From assembly GCA_016192035.1 (NCBI GenBank), contig JACPUW010000044.1, positions 1-64,000 of the forward strand: a stretch of 64,000 nt of DNA, read 5' to 3'. Of this stretch, positions 7,949-15,829 are shown piece by piece (positions within the stretch are counted from its first letter, which is position 1; each line of letters begins with the position of its first letter). The DNA is from Bacteroidota bacterium (GTDB lineage Bacteria > Bacteroidota > Bacteroidia > CAILMK01 > JACPUW01). Both the position numbers and the translations under genes were made by a program. Below the pieces are notes generated by a model that worked only from the letters and a program-made list of their open reading frames with translations, did not search any database and had not been told where the DNA came from.

Positions 7949-8596
7949 ATGGAATTTGCCGTTTTCACCTTTAATCCCTTTCAGGAAAATACCTATGTGG
8001 TATGGGACGACACCAAAAACTGTGTGCTCATAGACCCGGGCAGCTACTACCCAAGTGAAATAGAGGAAATCACCCGCTTTATTGATGATAATGGACTTCA
8101 TCCCCACAGTGTGCTCAATACCCACTGTCACTTAGACCATGTGTTTGGTGTACAGCATTTTAAGTCGCTGTACCAAATCCCATTTGTATGTCACCTACAG
8201 GAACGGGCCAACCTAGACAGGCTGGAATTCCAGGCAGGCATGTTTGGTATTAGGCTTAAATACCCCTGTCCGGAGCCCGATGTTCTTCTAGGTGCTGAAA
8301 GCCAATATCAGTTTGGCAATACTGTCCTTCGCCTGCTCTTTGTGCCAGGCCATTCGCCGGGCCATCTGGCCTTCTACCACCAGCCTAGCGGCGTGCTGTT
8401 GGGTGGCGATGTGCTTTTTCGAGAAGGGATAGGACGTACCGATTTGCCTGGCTCTAGCCAACCCGCCCTGGTTCAAAGCATTCAAGAAGTACTCTATGCC
8501 CTGCCCGGCGAAACACGGGTACTCCCCGGCCATATGGGTGAAACCACCATAGGCCATGAGAAAAGGCACAACCCCTATGTAAGGGCTAAAACCTAA
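7949..8596 (+). CDS. MBL-fold metallo-hydrolase, glyoxalase II-like
   Basis: 215 aa, full length for this small class. The metal site of the metallo-beta-lactamase fold is complete: THCHLDHVFG (H-x-H-x-D-H), a later His in GHSPGHLAFY, the bridging Asp in LGGDVLFREGIGRTDLPG, and a final His in LPGHMGETTIG. This is the pattern of glyoxalase II-like thioester hydrolases with two metals. The usual C-terminal substrate domain of true glyoxalase II is absent, so the substrate is open. GACCTTTG 5 bp before the ATG resembles a -7 box. The last 11 bp overlap the convergent PorG-like gene. Confidence 0.88.
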   Translation: MEFAVFTFNPFQENTYVVWDDTKNCVLIDPGSYYPSEIEEITRFIDDNGLHPHSVLNTHCHLDHVFGVQHFKSLYQIPFVCHLQERANLDRLEFQAGMFGIRLKYPCPEPDVLLGAESQYQFGNTVLRLLFVPGHSPGHLAFYHQPSGVLLGGDVLFREGIGRTDLPGSSQPALVQSIQEVLYALPGETRVLPGHMGETTIGHEKRHNPYVRAKT

Positions 8597-9458
8597 AGCA
8601 AGTAGGCGGGAAAAAGGTGTAGGTTAGCGTGATTCCGGTAAAATAGTACCAGTCATTGGTGGTGCTGTTGCCCCTGGGCACAATCAATTCCTCGGGCGGC
8701 ACATCCCTCCCCGTAAGCTCCGAACGGCGGTCCATAAGCCTCCAGCCGTAGTCACCGGTGGTTTGATAGTACACCGCCTCTGGCACATACCAGTGGCTCA
8801 CGTCGTCAAGGTAGTCAGTAAATACCTTGCGGGCCGTAAACTCAAACGTGAAATTGATGCTGCGGCCTAGCGCGTATTTTATGCCAAGCCCCATGGGTAC
8901 GCATACCTGTGTTAGGCCATAGGGCCTTTGTGGATAGCCCTGTGATTCAAGGGGCTGGTTGTATGTGGAACCCTGGCCTTCGGTGCCCATTTGCTGTAGG
9001 TTCCACACCACGCCGTCTAGCTCGGCCTGTGGGGTAAACTTGTAAATGCCCAGCCCAGCGTAGGCAAACGGGCTAAACCTATATCGTCGCGAACGGATCT
9101 TGTAGCCTGTGAAATGAAATTCAGGGGTCACGCTCAACTCACTTACTGGAGAGAAAAAACTTAGGTTGCGGGCACGGCGGCGCTCGTCGGTAGCGTATTC
9201 GTCACTGCCCGAAATGGTGCCATAATAGCCGGCAGCCCGTATGGACCATTTGTAGTTCAGGTTGTACCTAATTACCCCACCCACTGCAGGGTGCATGGTT
9301 TCGGTCATAAAAAGCCCCTCGCTTAGGTCGCCATTGTAGTGGCTGGTACCCATAAAGGTGCCAACTTCCCATTTCTGGGCCAAGGCACTCAACGTACATA
9401 AGCACATGGCTACCAAGTACATGAATTTCATGGGGAGTTTCATTAAAAGGTGTTGCAT
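8586..9458 (-). CDS. PorG-like outer-membrane barrel protein (DUF6089), third of three
   Basis: 290 aa with an N-terminal signal peptide (MKFMYLVAMCLCTLSALAQ). Three possible ATGs lie at 9458, 9443 and 9431; I keep the longest. The mature protein has family marks: GTSHYNGDLSEG at the start, RARNLSFFSPVSEL, an FAYAGLGIYKF strand, TEGQGSTYNQP, FTDYLDDVSHWYV and a C-terminal aromatic residue (FRF) typical of barrel proteins. PorG of Porphyromonas, in the same family, is a T9SS outer-membrane component. It overlaps the preceding paralogue by 16 bp and is the last gene of the long nadK/gdhA run. Confidence 0.82.
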   Translation of the reverse strand: MQHLLMKLPMKFMYLVAMCLCTLSALAQKWEVGTFMGTSHYNGDLSEGLFMTETMHPAVGGVIRYNLNYKWSIRAAGYYGTISGSDEYATDERRRARNLSFFSPVSELSVTPEFHFTGYKIRSRRYRFSPFAYAGLGIYKFTPQAELDGVVWNLQQMGTEGQGSTYNQPLESQGYPQRPYGLTQVCVPMGLGIKYALGRSINFTFEFTARKVFTDYLDDVSHWYVPEAVYYQTTGDYGWRLMDRRSELTGRDVPPEELIVPRGNSTTNDWYYFTGITLTYTFFPPTCFRF

Positions 9459-10312
9459 AAAATTCCGGTAAACTGTTTGGTAATATTCACCCCAAAGAAC
9501 ACATAGCGGTCTTTATTGGTAGGGTCTCCCCTAAATTGAAATCGGTCAAAACCTTGTCCAATAGGGTAATTCTCCTTTTCCAGCCTTCTGTCAGACAGGG
9601 CTTGGTTTAGGGAGTTTTCCCCATAGGCTATCTCCATTTCGTTTGGATCTGGGTAGTAGCCGCTCACGTCGTCCAGAAAATCCGTTAGGGTCCAGCGGTA
9701 GCAAAACTCCAAGCTTAAATAGTAGCCCCGTCCCATTTTTAGTTCTATGCCCACCCCCGCCGGTATGGCCAAGTCTATCAGGCTGTATTTGTCGCGGTGG
9801 CGCAAATAGGTGGTTCCTTGTCCCTCAGTGGCCAGTGGTTGCAGGTCTATCCATTCATTGTCATAGCGGGCCTGTGGGTTAAACATAAAGCCCGCCAGGC
9901 CGGCCAGTACGTAGGGGTGGCCCTTGTCAGTGTAAGAGGGGCCTGTAAACAAATGGATTTCAGAGACTATTTGAAATTCATAAATATTCGACCTAAAGTT
10001 TAGGTTCCTGTTCCTGCGCCAGTAAAAGGTTGACACGGCGTCGTCGGCAGTTACCCGTCCCACATAGGCACCGGCCCTCAGTTTCACCGTCCTGTCAAAG
10101 TGGTATTTGGCCAAGATGCCCCCCGCATTCTTCCAGAAATCAAAGTCGTTCAGGCCTGAGGAAAGGTCGCCTTGGTAATTGGAAAATCCCAAATTCACCC
10201 CAAACTCCATGTAGGGGTACTGCTGTGCTTGGGCATGAAATAGGCTTAGTAGGTAGGCAATGGGTAGAAATACAAGCGCTCTCAGTGGCGTATTGTTCAT
10301 TAGGTGGGTCAC
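9443..10312 (-). CDS. PorG-like outer-membrane barrel protein (DUF6089), second of three
   Basis: 289 aa. The GTG at 10312 directly abuts the stop of the upstream paralogue; an ATG four codons in (10300) is the alternative. A signal peptide ends at ...LSLFHAQAQQ. Family marks: FSNYQGDLSSG, RNRNLNFRSNIYEF, VLAGLAGFMFNPQARY, TEGQGTTYLR, LTDFLDDVSGYYPDP and a terminal aromatic (NTF). About the same length and domain layout as its two neighbours, from which it has clearly diverged in sequence, so the tandem triplication is old. Confidence 0.83.
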   Translation of the reverse strand: MTHLMNNTPLRALVFLPIAYLLSLFHAQAQQYPYMEFGVNLGFSNYQGDLSSGLNDFDFWKNAGGILAKYHFDRTVKLRAGAYVGRVTADDAVSTFYWRRNRNLNFRSNIYEFQIVSEIHLFTGPSYTDKGHPYVLAGLAGFMFNPQARYDNEWIDLQPLATEGQGTTYLRHRDKYSLIDLAIPAGVGIELKMGRGYYLSLEFCYRWTLTDFLDDVSGYYPDPNEMEIAYGENSLNQALSDRRLEKENYPIGQGFDRFQFRGDPTNKDRYVFFGVNITKQFTGILCNTF

Positions 10313-11152
10313 TTAAAAGGCGTAACAGGGTGATGCACCCAGCTTTTTGACAATCGTAAAAAAGAGGAACCCATACCAATCGCGGTTGTTGGGGTTGCCC
10401 CTCAAACTACCCGGCACGGCAGCATCAAGTCCCACCTCAGGCCTGCGGTCTGAGAGTTGTATGGCGGCAGCCCCATTTTCGGTCAGGGCAAGTTTGCTAA
10501 AATCGGGGTAATAACCGCTTATGTCATCTAGGTAATCGGTGAGGGTGGGCCGCATGCCCAGCTCTACCCCAAAGATTATATCGTCTGATACCGTTTTCTT
10601 GAAACCTATGCCAAAGGGGAATGAAATGCCAAAGGAGGAATATGGATCCAAGTTGCCGCCCGCAATGTATTGTCCCTCAGTGCCAATTTCGCGCAACTTG
10701 AGATAAGTGCGGTCTGCCAATTGGGCTTTTGGATCAAATCGAAATCCAGCCACTCCCGCAAAAATGTATGGCGCAAACGTCAGGTTGGCCGATCCGGGCA
10801 AAAAGGGAAATATGTCATATTCCACTTCCACGGCCAGTTCCATTATCGTAGTCCTAAAATTGAGGTTTGTTCGGTTATCACCCGCTATGTCCCTGTCGCG
10901 CCCAGTAATGTTTCCGTACGAAAAACCTGCACGCAATTTCCAATTGGCGTTCATGTTAGCCCGCATGAACAGACCCACGGCCGGGCTTGATTCGGAGGGC
11001 ACCGGACGGGGTGCCAAGTCGCCTATGTAGGTGGACAGCCCAAAACGCGCACCCAGTTCTACCTGGCTTATGGCAAGGCAGGGAAGTAGTACCAAGGCGG
11101 CCAATGCTAAGCCTCTCAGTTCCGTTATGCCGGTTTTCACTTTGGTCAACAT
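10313..11152 (-). CDS. PorG-like outer-membrane barrel protein (DUF6089), first of three
   Basis: 279 aa, start ATG at 11152, signal peptide ending near PCLAISQ. Marks: GLSTYIGDLAP, RTNLNFRTTIMELAVEVEYDIF, FAGVAGFRFDPKAQ, TEGQYIAGG, LTDYLDDISGYYPDF, and a final YAF. It lies 34 bp downstream of nadK. In many Bacteroidota a single DUF6089 gene sits after nadK and before uppS and bamA; here the slot holds three copies and uppS/bamA are missing from this side. A fourth copy of the domain is fused to the protein at 62096. Confidence 0.85.
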   Translation of the reverse strand: MLTKVKTGITELRGLALAALVLLPCLAISQVELGARFGLSTYIGDLAPRPVPSESSPAVGLFMRANMNANWKLRAGFSYGNITGRDRDIAGDNRTNLNFRTTIMELAVEVEYDIFPFLPGSANLTFAPYIFAGVAGFRFDPKAQLADRTYLKLREIGTEGQYIAGGNLDPYSSFGISFPFGIGFKKTVSDDIIFGVELGMRPTLTDYLDDISGYYPDFSKLALTENGAAAIQLSDRRPEVGLDAAVPGSLRGNPNNRDWYGFLFFTIVKKLGASPCYAF

Positions 11153-11186
11153 GTTTGCTAGTGGCTCACGAAAATAAAGTGCTGGT

Positions 11187-12086
11187 TTATTTTAATTGGA
11201 GGTAATCACCCAAATTTCTGTTGTCCTTGCCCCAGTTGAGTTTCTCTTGTAGGGTATTTATAAATGGTTTTTCCTTGAACCTTATTAGGTTAAGCTTGAA
11301 ATTGGCCTTCTGTATGTCTATGGTGCTTTGGTAGTCCACCAGGCGGTTGCGCGAGTCAAAAGCCATTAAAAAGTTGCTGCCCCGCCCTTCTACCCTTATG
11401 TGTATGGTAGTGCTGTCGGCCACTATCACCGGGCGCACGTTTAGGTTGTGAGGTGCTACCGGGGTTATAAGCAAGCTCTCGGTGTTGGGAAAAAGCACGG
11501 GACCTCCGCAGCTCAATGAGTAAGCAGTGCTGCCCGTGGGCGTGGAAACCAGTAGTCCATCAGCCCAGTAGGTGTTAAATGGCAGGCCGTTTAAGCCTGC
11601 GTGAATGGCCAGCATGGCCGAAGTATCGCGTTTGTGAAAACTAATGTCATTGAGTGAAATGGTGGTAAAGTGCTGTTTTCCTTTTACATCTGTTCTCAGC
11701 ACCGTGCGTTGTTCTATGTCATAAGCCCCGGTGGCTATTTGTTGGAGCGCACCCGCCAAAGCATCGGGGGTGGTGTGCGACAAAAAGCCCAACCTTCCCG
11801 TGTTGATGCCAATCACCGGTATGCCGCTGTCTTTCACATATAGTAGAGAATCCAGCATGGTGCCATCGCCCCCTATACAAATAAAAACCTGTGGTTTAAA
11901 TCTGATAAGCTCACGGGTGTTGGAAAAGAGTTGAGGTACCTCATGCCTTCCCAAGTGCTTTATATGGGGGCCTAGGTTGCTGTGAAACACCATGCCAACC
12001 CCCATCCCGCGCGAAATGTCCACGAGATGGTCAAATGTTTCTATTTCTGCCTGTTCAAGTATCCTGGCATATATGGCTGCTGTCAT
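11187..12086 (-). CDS. nadK: NAD kinase
   Basis: Phosphorylates NAD to NADP with ATP in the cytoplasm. 299 aa, family length. The two signature blocks are intact: GGDGTMLDSL (the catalytic G-G-D-G loop) and the NAD-binding STPTGSTAYSLSCGGP. An N-terminal Rossmann-like part with HSNLGPHIKHLGRH precedes them. It starts 3 bp after the CBS-domain gene and leads the PorG-like triplet. NADP supply fits the NADP-type glutamate dehydrogenase at the head of the same gene run. Confidence 0.95.
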   Translation of the reverse strand: MTAAIYARILEQAEIETFDHLVDISRGMGVGMVFHSNLGPHIKHLGRHEVPQLFSNTRELIRFKPQVFICIGGDGTMLDSLLYVKDSGIPVIGINTGRLGFLSHTTPDALAGALQQIATGAYDIEQRTVLRTDVKGKQHFTTISLNDISFHKRDTSAMLAIHAGLNGLPFNTYWADGLLVSTPTGSTAYSLSCGGPVLFPNTESLLITPVAPHNLNVRPVIVADSTTIHIRVEGRGSNFLMAFDSRNRLVDYQSTIDIQKANFKLNLIRFKEKPFINTLQEKLNWGKDNRNLGDYLQLK

Positions 12087-12089
12087 TCC

Positions 12090-12737
12090 TTATATGTTGA
12101 GGTATTTCATGAGTAGGTCGTAGCGGTCTGACATCCCATCGTCTTGTTTAACTGAAGACGAATGTGCCACACATGTATAGCCAAATCGCTCAAAGGTGGC
12201 CAGGATATGGCGCAGGTCTTTTTGGTCTATCTTAATGGTACACAGTAAGCTTTCGTCCGGTTGTATAGGTTCAAAATGCAGGGATAGGATCCGCGCGTTG
12301 TTGCTTTCCACTATCCTTGAAATTTCCTGTAGGTTGTAGTCGTTTTGGCCAAACCGTAGGCTGATAAACGCGCCCGGAAATTTGATTGACAGGGTGTTGC
12401 TTAAATATTGAAGCACATCGGAGGCGCGCAGCAGGCCCAGCAGCTTGCCCTTGGGGCTCGTTACCGGCAGTGCCGACAGACCCCCATCTATAAAAAGTTT
12501 TATTACATCAAAAACAAAGAGATTCTGCCCAATGCTCATGGACAGCAGGTCAAGTTTGCCTATTGGGGTAGGGCCTGGCGTATCCTGGCGCACATCCACA
12601 AGTCCCAGAAAATGTGATTTTTGGCACACCGCCAAATGGTAAACCCCCAAGTCTTGTGCCACCCGCCTGGCTTGTTCCATATGGCTGGCCGTATCAATTC
12701 GGGTTTGTTCCCGGTACATAAGGTCTTTCACTTGCAT
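12090..12737 (-). CDS. CBS-domain protein
   Basis: 215 aa. Two CBS motifs occupy about residues 1-125 (MQVKDLMYREQT at the start; GGLSALPVTSPKGKLLGLLR at the second). The rest (about 130-215) looks like a small alpha/beta ligand-binding unit with RIVESNNARILSLHF, resembling an ACT-type domain. CBS pairs bind adenine nucleotides, so a regulatory role is likely, but the partner is unknown. It stands directly before nadK, an arrangement common in Bacteroidota. Confidence 0.8.
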   Translation of the reverse strand: MQVKDLMYREQTRIDTASHMEQARRVAQDLGVYHLAVCQKSHFLGLVDVRQDTPGPTPIGKLDLLSMSIGQNLFVFDVIKLFIDGGLSALPVTSPKGKLLGLLRASDVLQYLSNTLSIKFPGAFISLRFGQNDYNLQEISRIVESNNARILSLHFEPIQPDESLLCTIKIDQKDLRHILATFERFGYTCVAHSSSVKQDDGMSDRYDLLMKYLNI

Positions 12738-12740
12738 ATC

Positions 12741-13355
12741 TCAGTCAATTGCGCATAGGGTTTGTGGCGTGTGTGTCGCAGCAAATGAACGCTCTAGTGT
12801 GGTATCCAACCAGTTTAATACCAGCTGTGGGCCATTGGTGGTCAAATATGCCTCAGGATGAAACTGATGCCCCAATATGGGATACGCCACATGGCTTACC
12901 GACATGATTTCACCCTGTTGGCTACAGGCCGTTTCTTCCAGGCTTTTGGGCAATTGGTCAACCACGAGTGAATGGTACCTGGTGGCGGTGAACGGGTTGG
13001 GCACCTGCCTAAACATGGCATGTCCGCCATGGCGCAGAAGGCTGGTCTTGCCATGCATGGGCCTGGTTGCCTGGCGTACACGCGCACCATAATAGTGGCA
13101 AATGGACTGATGGCCAAGGCAAATGCCCAGTATGGGTATCTTTCCCTCATAGTGCGCGATCAACTCTTTGTGTGCAGGGTACTGGCGCGGATGCCCGGGC
13201 CCAGGGCTTATGGCCAAGCCGGTAAGGGGCAATTCATACACTTGTCGAACCGCCAGCGCGTCGTAACGCACGGTAACCACCTCCTGCCCCCGCATTACCA
13301 GCAGGTTTTGCAGGTTATAGGTAAAAGAGTCAAAATTGTCAACTAGCAGTATCAA
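12741..13355 (-). CDS. pabA: Glutamine amidotransferase subunit of aminodeoxychorismate/anthranilate synthase
   Basis: A class-I glutaminase that supplies ammonia for making aminodeoxychorismate (folate) or anthranilate (tryptophan). 204 aa, family length. Seen: MILLVDNFDSFTYNL, the oxyanion strand LAISPGPGHP, the catalytic Cys in GICLGHQSI, and the His/Glu of the triad in GHQFHPEAYLT. The start is TTG at 13355, fixed by the family N-terminus; it overlaps cvpA by 17 bp. No synthase component I gene is adjacent, so assignment to pabA or trpG rests on genome context; many bacteria use one protein for both. Confidence 0.88.
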   Translation of the reverse strand: MILLVDNFDSFTYNLQNLLVMRGQEVVTVRYDALAVRQVYELPLTGLAISPGPGHPRQYPAHKELIAHYEGKIPILGICLGHQSICHYYGARVRQATRPMHGKTSLLRHGGHAMFRQVPNPFTATRYHSLVVDQLPKSLEETACSQQGEIMSVSHVAYPILGHQFHPEAYLTTNGPQLVLNWLDTTLERSFAATHTPQTLCAID

Positions 13356-13887
13356 TCCGTTTGGCTATGGTGTCAAAATAGGCTTCAATATTCGCCATTA
13401 ATTCCTTTAGCCAGGGTATTAATTCGCCAAAATGCGCGATGGTTTCATTAAAGGCCACCCGTATCACCGGGTATAACAAAGATTCTTGCAGTAGGGAGGG
13501 TGGTACAAGGTGTGATTTGTTGAGCAACCACACTACGCCTCCCAAAATGAAAGTTGCGCTGAGCAATCCAAACAGCGCGCCACACAATCGGTTTATCAGG
13601 GAGAGCGGTGTTTGTCCCAAAAGCCTGTCCATGGCCAGTCCTACCAATCTAAACACCACATACACAGCTAAAAACACGGTAAGGTAAACCAGTATAGGAA
13701 GGTAGGCCGTATCAAATTCATATGTGCGGTGGGTATAGGCCAATACGCTGTGGCCTAAGTGAAGGGAGGCAATAAATCCCAATCCAAGGGAAAGAAAACC
13801 AACTACTTGCTTGACCAAGCCTTTGCTAAACCCCACATACACCATAGCGGCCAGGGGGATCAAGAGGCCCAGGTCTAGGGAATTCAT
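13339..13887 (-). CDS. CvpA family inner-membrane protein
   Basis: 182 aa with four predicted membrane helices in the CvpA pattern: LDLGLLIPLAAMVYVGFSKG, VVGFLSLGLGFIASLHLG, LPILVYLTVFLAVYVVFRLV and LCGALFGLLSATFILGGVVW, followed by a cytoplasmic or periplasmic helix. The G-F-S-K-G turn after helix 1 is typical. CvpA proteins are linked to colicin V production and envelope stress, without a settled mechanism. Overlaps yqeY by 4 bp and pabA by 17 bp, so it is tightly coupled within the run. Confidence 0.85.
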   Translation of the reverse strand: MNSLDLGLLIPLAAMVYVGFSKGLVKQVVGFLSLGLGFIASLHLGHSVLAYTHRTYEFDTAYLPILVYLTVFLAVYVVFRLVGLAMDRLLGQTPLSLINRLCGALFGLLSATFILGGVVWLLNKSHLVPPSLLQESLLYPVIRVAFNETIAHFGELIPWLKELMANIEAYFDTIAKRIDTAS

Positions 13888-14336
13888 TGGCCCAATATGC
13901 GGGCCACCAGGGGCGAAATGGTTTTTCCATCTGCGCGGCCGCCAGCCGCTTTGATGGTTTCGCTCATTACCAATCCCATTTGGGCCTTGCCGGTGGCGCC
14001 CGTCCGGGCTATCACATCTCGCACCAGGCTTTCCAGCTCTTCAGGGCTAAGTGCTTGGGGAAGCAGTTTTTCCAGTATGGCCAACTCATCTTCCTCCTCG
14101 CGGGCCAGATCAGGCCTAGACTGTTGCTGATAAATGGCTATGGAATCCTTCCGCTGTTTCACCAGCTTCTGCACCAATTTGATCCCTTGCTCATCGGTTA
14201 TTCCATCACCGGCGCCTGCCTCCGTTTTTGCCAGTAGAATGGCCGATTTCAATGCCCTAAGTGCCCTTAGGGCGGCCTGGTCTTTTGAACGCATGGCCGC
14301 CTTAAGGGATTCTTGTATGTTCAACTCAAAATTCAT
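13884..14336 (-). CDS. yqeY: GatB/YqeY domain protein
   Basis: 150 aa stand-alone YqeY. Seen: the N-terminal helix LNIQESLKAAMRSKDQAALRAL, KQRKDSIAIYQQQSRPDLA, EEDELAILEKLLPQALS, and the C-terminal GKAQMGLVMSETIKAAGGRADGK. The same domain forms the tail of GatB, the tRNA amidotransferase subunit, and can bind tRNA; the stand-alone protein has no firm role. It lies 4 bp after gdhA and overlaps cvpA by 4 bp. Confidence 0.93.
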   Translation of the reverse strand: MNFELNIQESLKAAMRSKDQAALRALRALKSAILLAKTEAGAGDGITDEQGIKLVQKLVKQRKDSIAIYQQQSRPDLAREEEDELAILEKLLPQALSPEELESLVRDVIARTGATGKAQMGLVMSETIKAAGGRADGKTISPLVARILGQ

Positions 14337-14340
14337 GGCA

Positions 14341-15690
14341 CTAAACTACGCCCTGGGCAATCATGGCGTTGGCTACCTTTTCAAATCCGGCTATGTTGGC
14401 CCCTACCACGTAGTTGCGCTCATGGCCATACTTTTTGGAGGTGGCAAGTGCCTCGGCATGTATGTTCCTCATGATGGCCTTAAGCCTGGCTTCTACTTCT
14501 TCGCTTGTCCAGTAAAGCCGTAGGCTGTTTTGTGACATTTCCAAACCTGATGTGGCTACCCCGCCGGCGTTTGATGCCTTGCCCGGGGCGTACAGTATGT
14601 TGTTGCTCAGGAATATGTTCACCGCCTCCAAATCGCTTGGCATGTTGGCGCCCTCGCTCACTAGCTGTATCCCGTTGTTTATCAGGTTCTGGGCGTCCTT
14701 CCCATTGATTTCGTTTTGGGTAGCGCTGGGGAAAGCACAATCGGCTTTGTGGTTCCAAAGGGGGTTGTAATCCAATTTGGCATCCACCGGCACAAACACC
14801 GCCGAGGCAAAAGCATCGGCATATTCGGCTATCCGTCCGCGTCGATTGTTTTTCAAATCCATGATAAACTCCAGTTTTTTGGTGTCTATGCCTTTTTCAT
14901 CGTAGATATAACCCGATGAATCAGAAGCGGTGACAGGGGTAGCCCCCAGTTGCAGGAGTTTCTCTATGGTATATTGGGCCACATTGCCTGAGCCCGACAC
15001 CAGGCAGCGCTTGCCCTTAAAGGTCTGGCCCACGGTTTCCAACATGTTCTCCGCAAAAAATACGTTGCCATAGCCGGTAGCTTCAGGCCTAATAAGGCTA
15101 CCGCCCCATCCCAGGCCTTTACCGGTCAGTACGCCCGTCCACTCATTGCGCAGTTTCTTATACATGCCAAAGAGGTAGCCTATTTCACGCCCGCCCACGC
15201 CTATGTCGCCGGCAGGAACGTCGGTGTCAGGGCCTATGTGCCTATATAATTCGGCCATAAATGCCTGGCAAAAACGCATGACCTCAGCGTCCGATTTGCC
15301 TTTGGGGTCAAAGTCTGAACCACCCTTGCCGCCCCCCATGGGCAGGCCGGTCAGGGCGTTTTTAAATATTTGTTCAAATGCCAAAAACTTCAGTATGCCT
15401 TGGTTCACACTGGGGTGAAAACGCAAACCACCTTTATAAGGGCCTATGGCACTGTTCATTTGTATCCTATAGCCCCTGTTTACCTGCACCTTGCCTTGAT
15501 CATCTGTCCAGGTAACCCTAAAGGTTACCAGTCGCTCTGGCTCCACTATGCGGTCCAGTATATTGTGCTTGCGCAATGCGGTATTTTTGTCAAGCACGGG
15601 TATGATAGATTCATATAGCTCAGTAACAGCCTGTATGAACTCGGGTTCACCCGGATTTTTAGCCTTTAAGGCCTGTAAGAAATCAGACAT
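14341..15690 (-). CDS. gdhA: Glutamate dehydrogenase, NADP-type
   Basis: Interconverts 2-oxoglutarate plus ammonia and glutamate. 449 aa, matching the hexameric class with the motif PMGGGKGGSDFDPKGKSD that holds the catalytic Lys. RGYRIQMNSAIGPYKGGLRFHP precedes it and the Rossmann segment GSGNVAQYTIEKL follows. This is the class usually specific for NADP(H) in bacteria. First gene of the minus-strand run, with a TACTTTTG box 26 bp before the ATG. Divergent from the vWA-like gene. Confidence 0.96.
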   Translation of the reverse strand: MSDFLQALKAKNPGEPEFIQAVTELYESIIPVLDKNTALRKHNILDRIVEPERLVTFRVTWTDDQGKVQVNRGYRIQMNSAIGPYKGGLRFHPSVNQGILKFLAFEQIFKNALTGLPMGGGKGGSDFDPKGKSDAEVMRFCQAFMAELYRHIGPDTDVPAGDIGVGGREIGYLFGMYKKLRNEWTGVLTGKGLGWGGSLIRPEATGYGNVFFAENMLETVGQTFKGKRCLVSGSGNVAQYTIEKLLQLGATPVTASDSSGYIYDEKGIDTKKLEFIMDLKNNRRGRIAEYADAFASAVFVPVDAKLDYNPLWNHKADCAFPSATQNEINGKDAQNLINNGIQLVSEGANMPSDLEAVNIFLSNNILYAPGKASNAGGVATSGLEMSQNSLRLYWTSEEVEARLKAIMRNIHAEALATSKKYGHERNYVVGANIAGFEKVANAMIAQGVV

Positions 15691-15716
15691 AAAATGTGCT
15701 TAAGATTTTGAGGGTG

Positions 15717-15724
15717 CAAAAGTA
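15717..15724 (-). promoter_or_regulatory. Probable -7 box (TACTTTTG) of gdhA
   Basis: Exact TAnnTTTG match 26 bp upstream of the gdhA ATG. No TTG at the expected -33 distance. Confidence 0.5.
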
Positions 15725-15829
15725 GATAGGTGCATGGCAGTTTGTGTAGGTGCATGGCGCGCTGCCCAATTCCGTGCCCCCCCAGGTCACCTAATTCCTT
15801 AAAGTGGGTGAAACCGCGCACCTTTTAGG

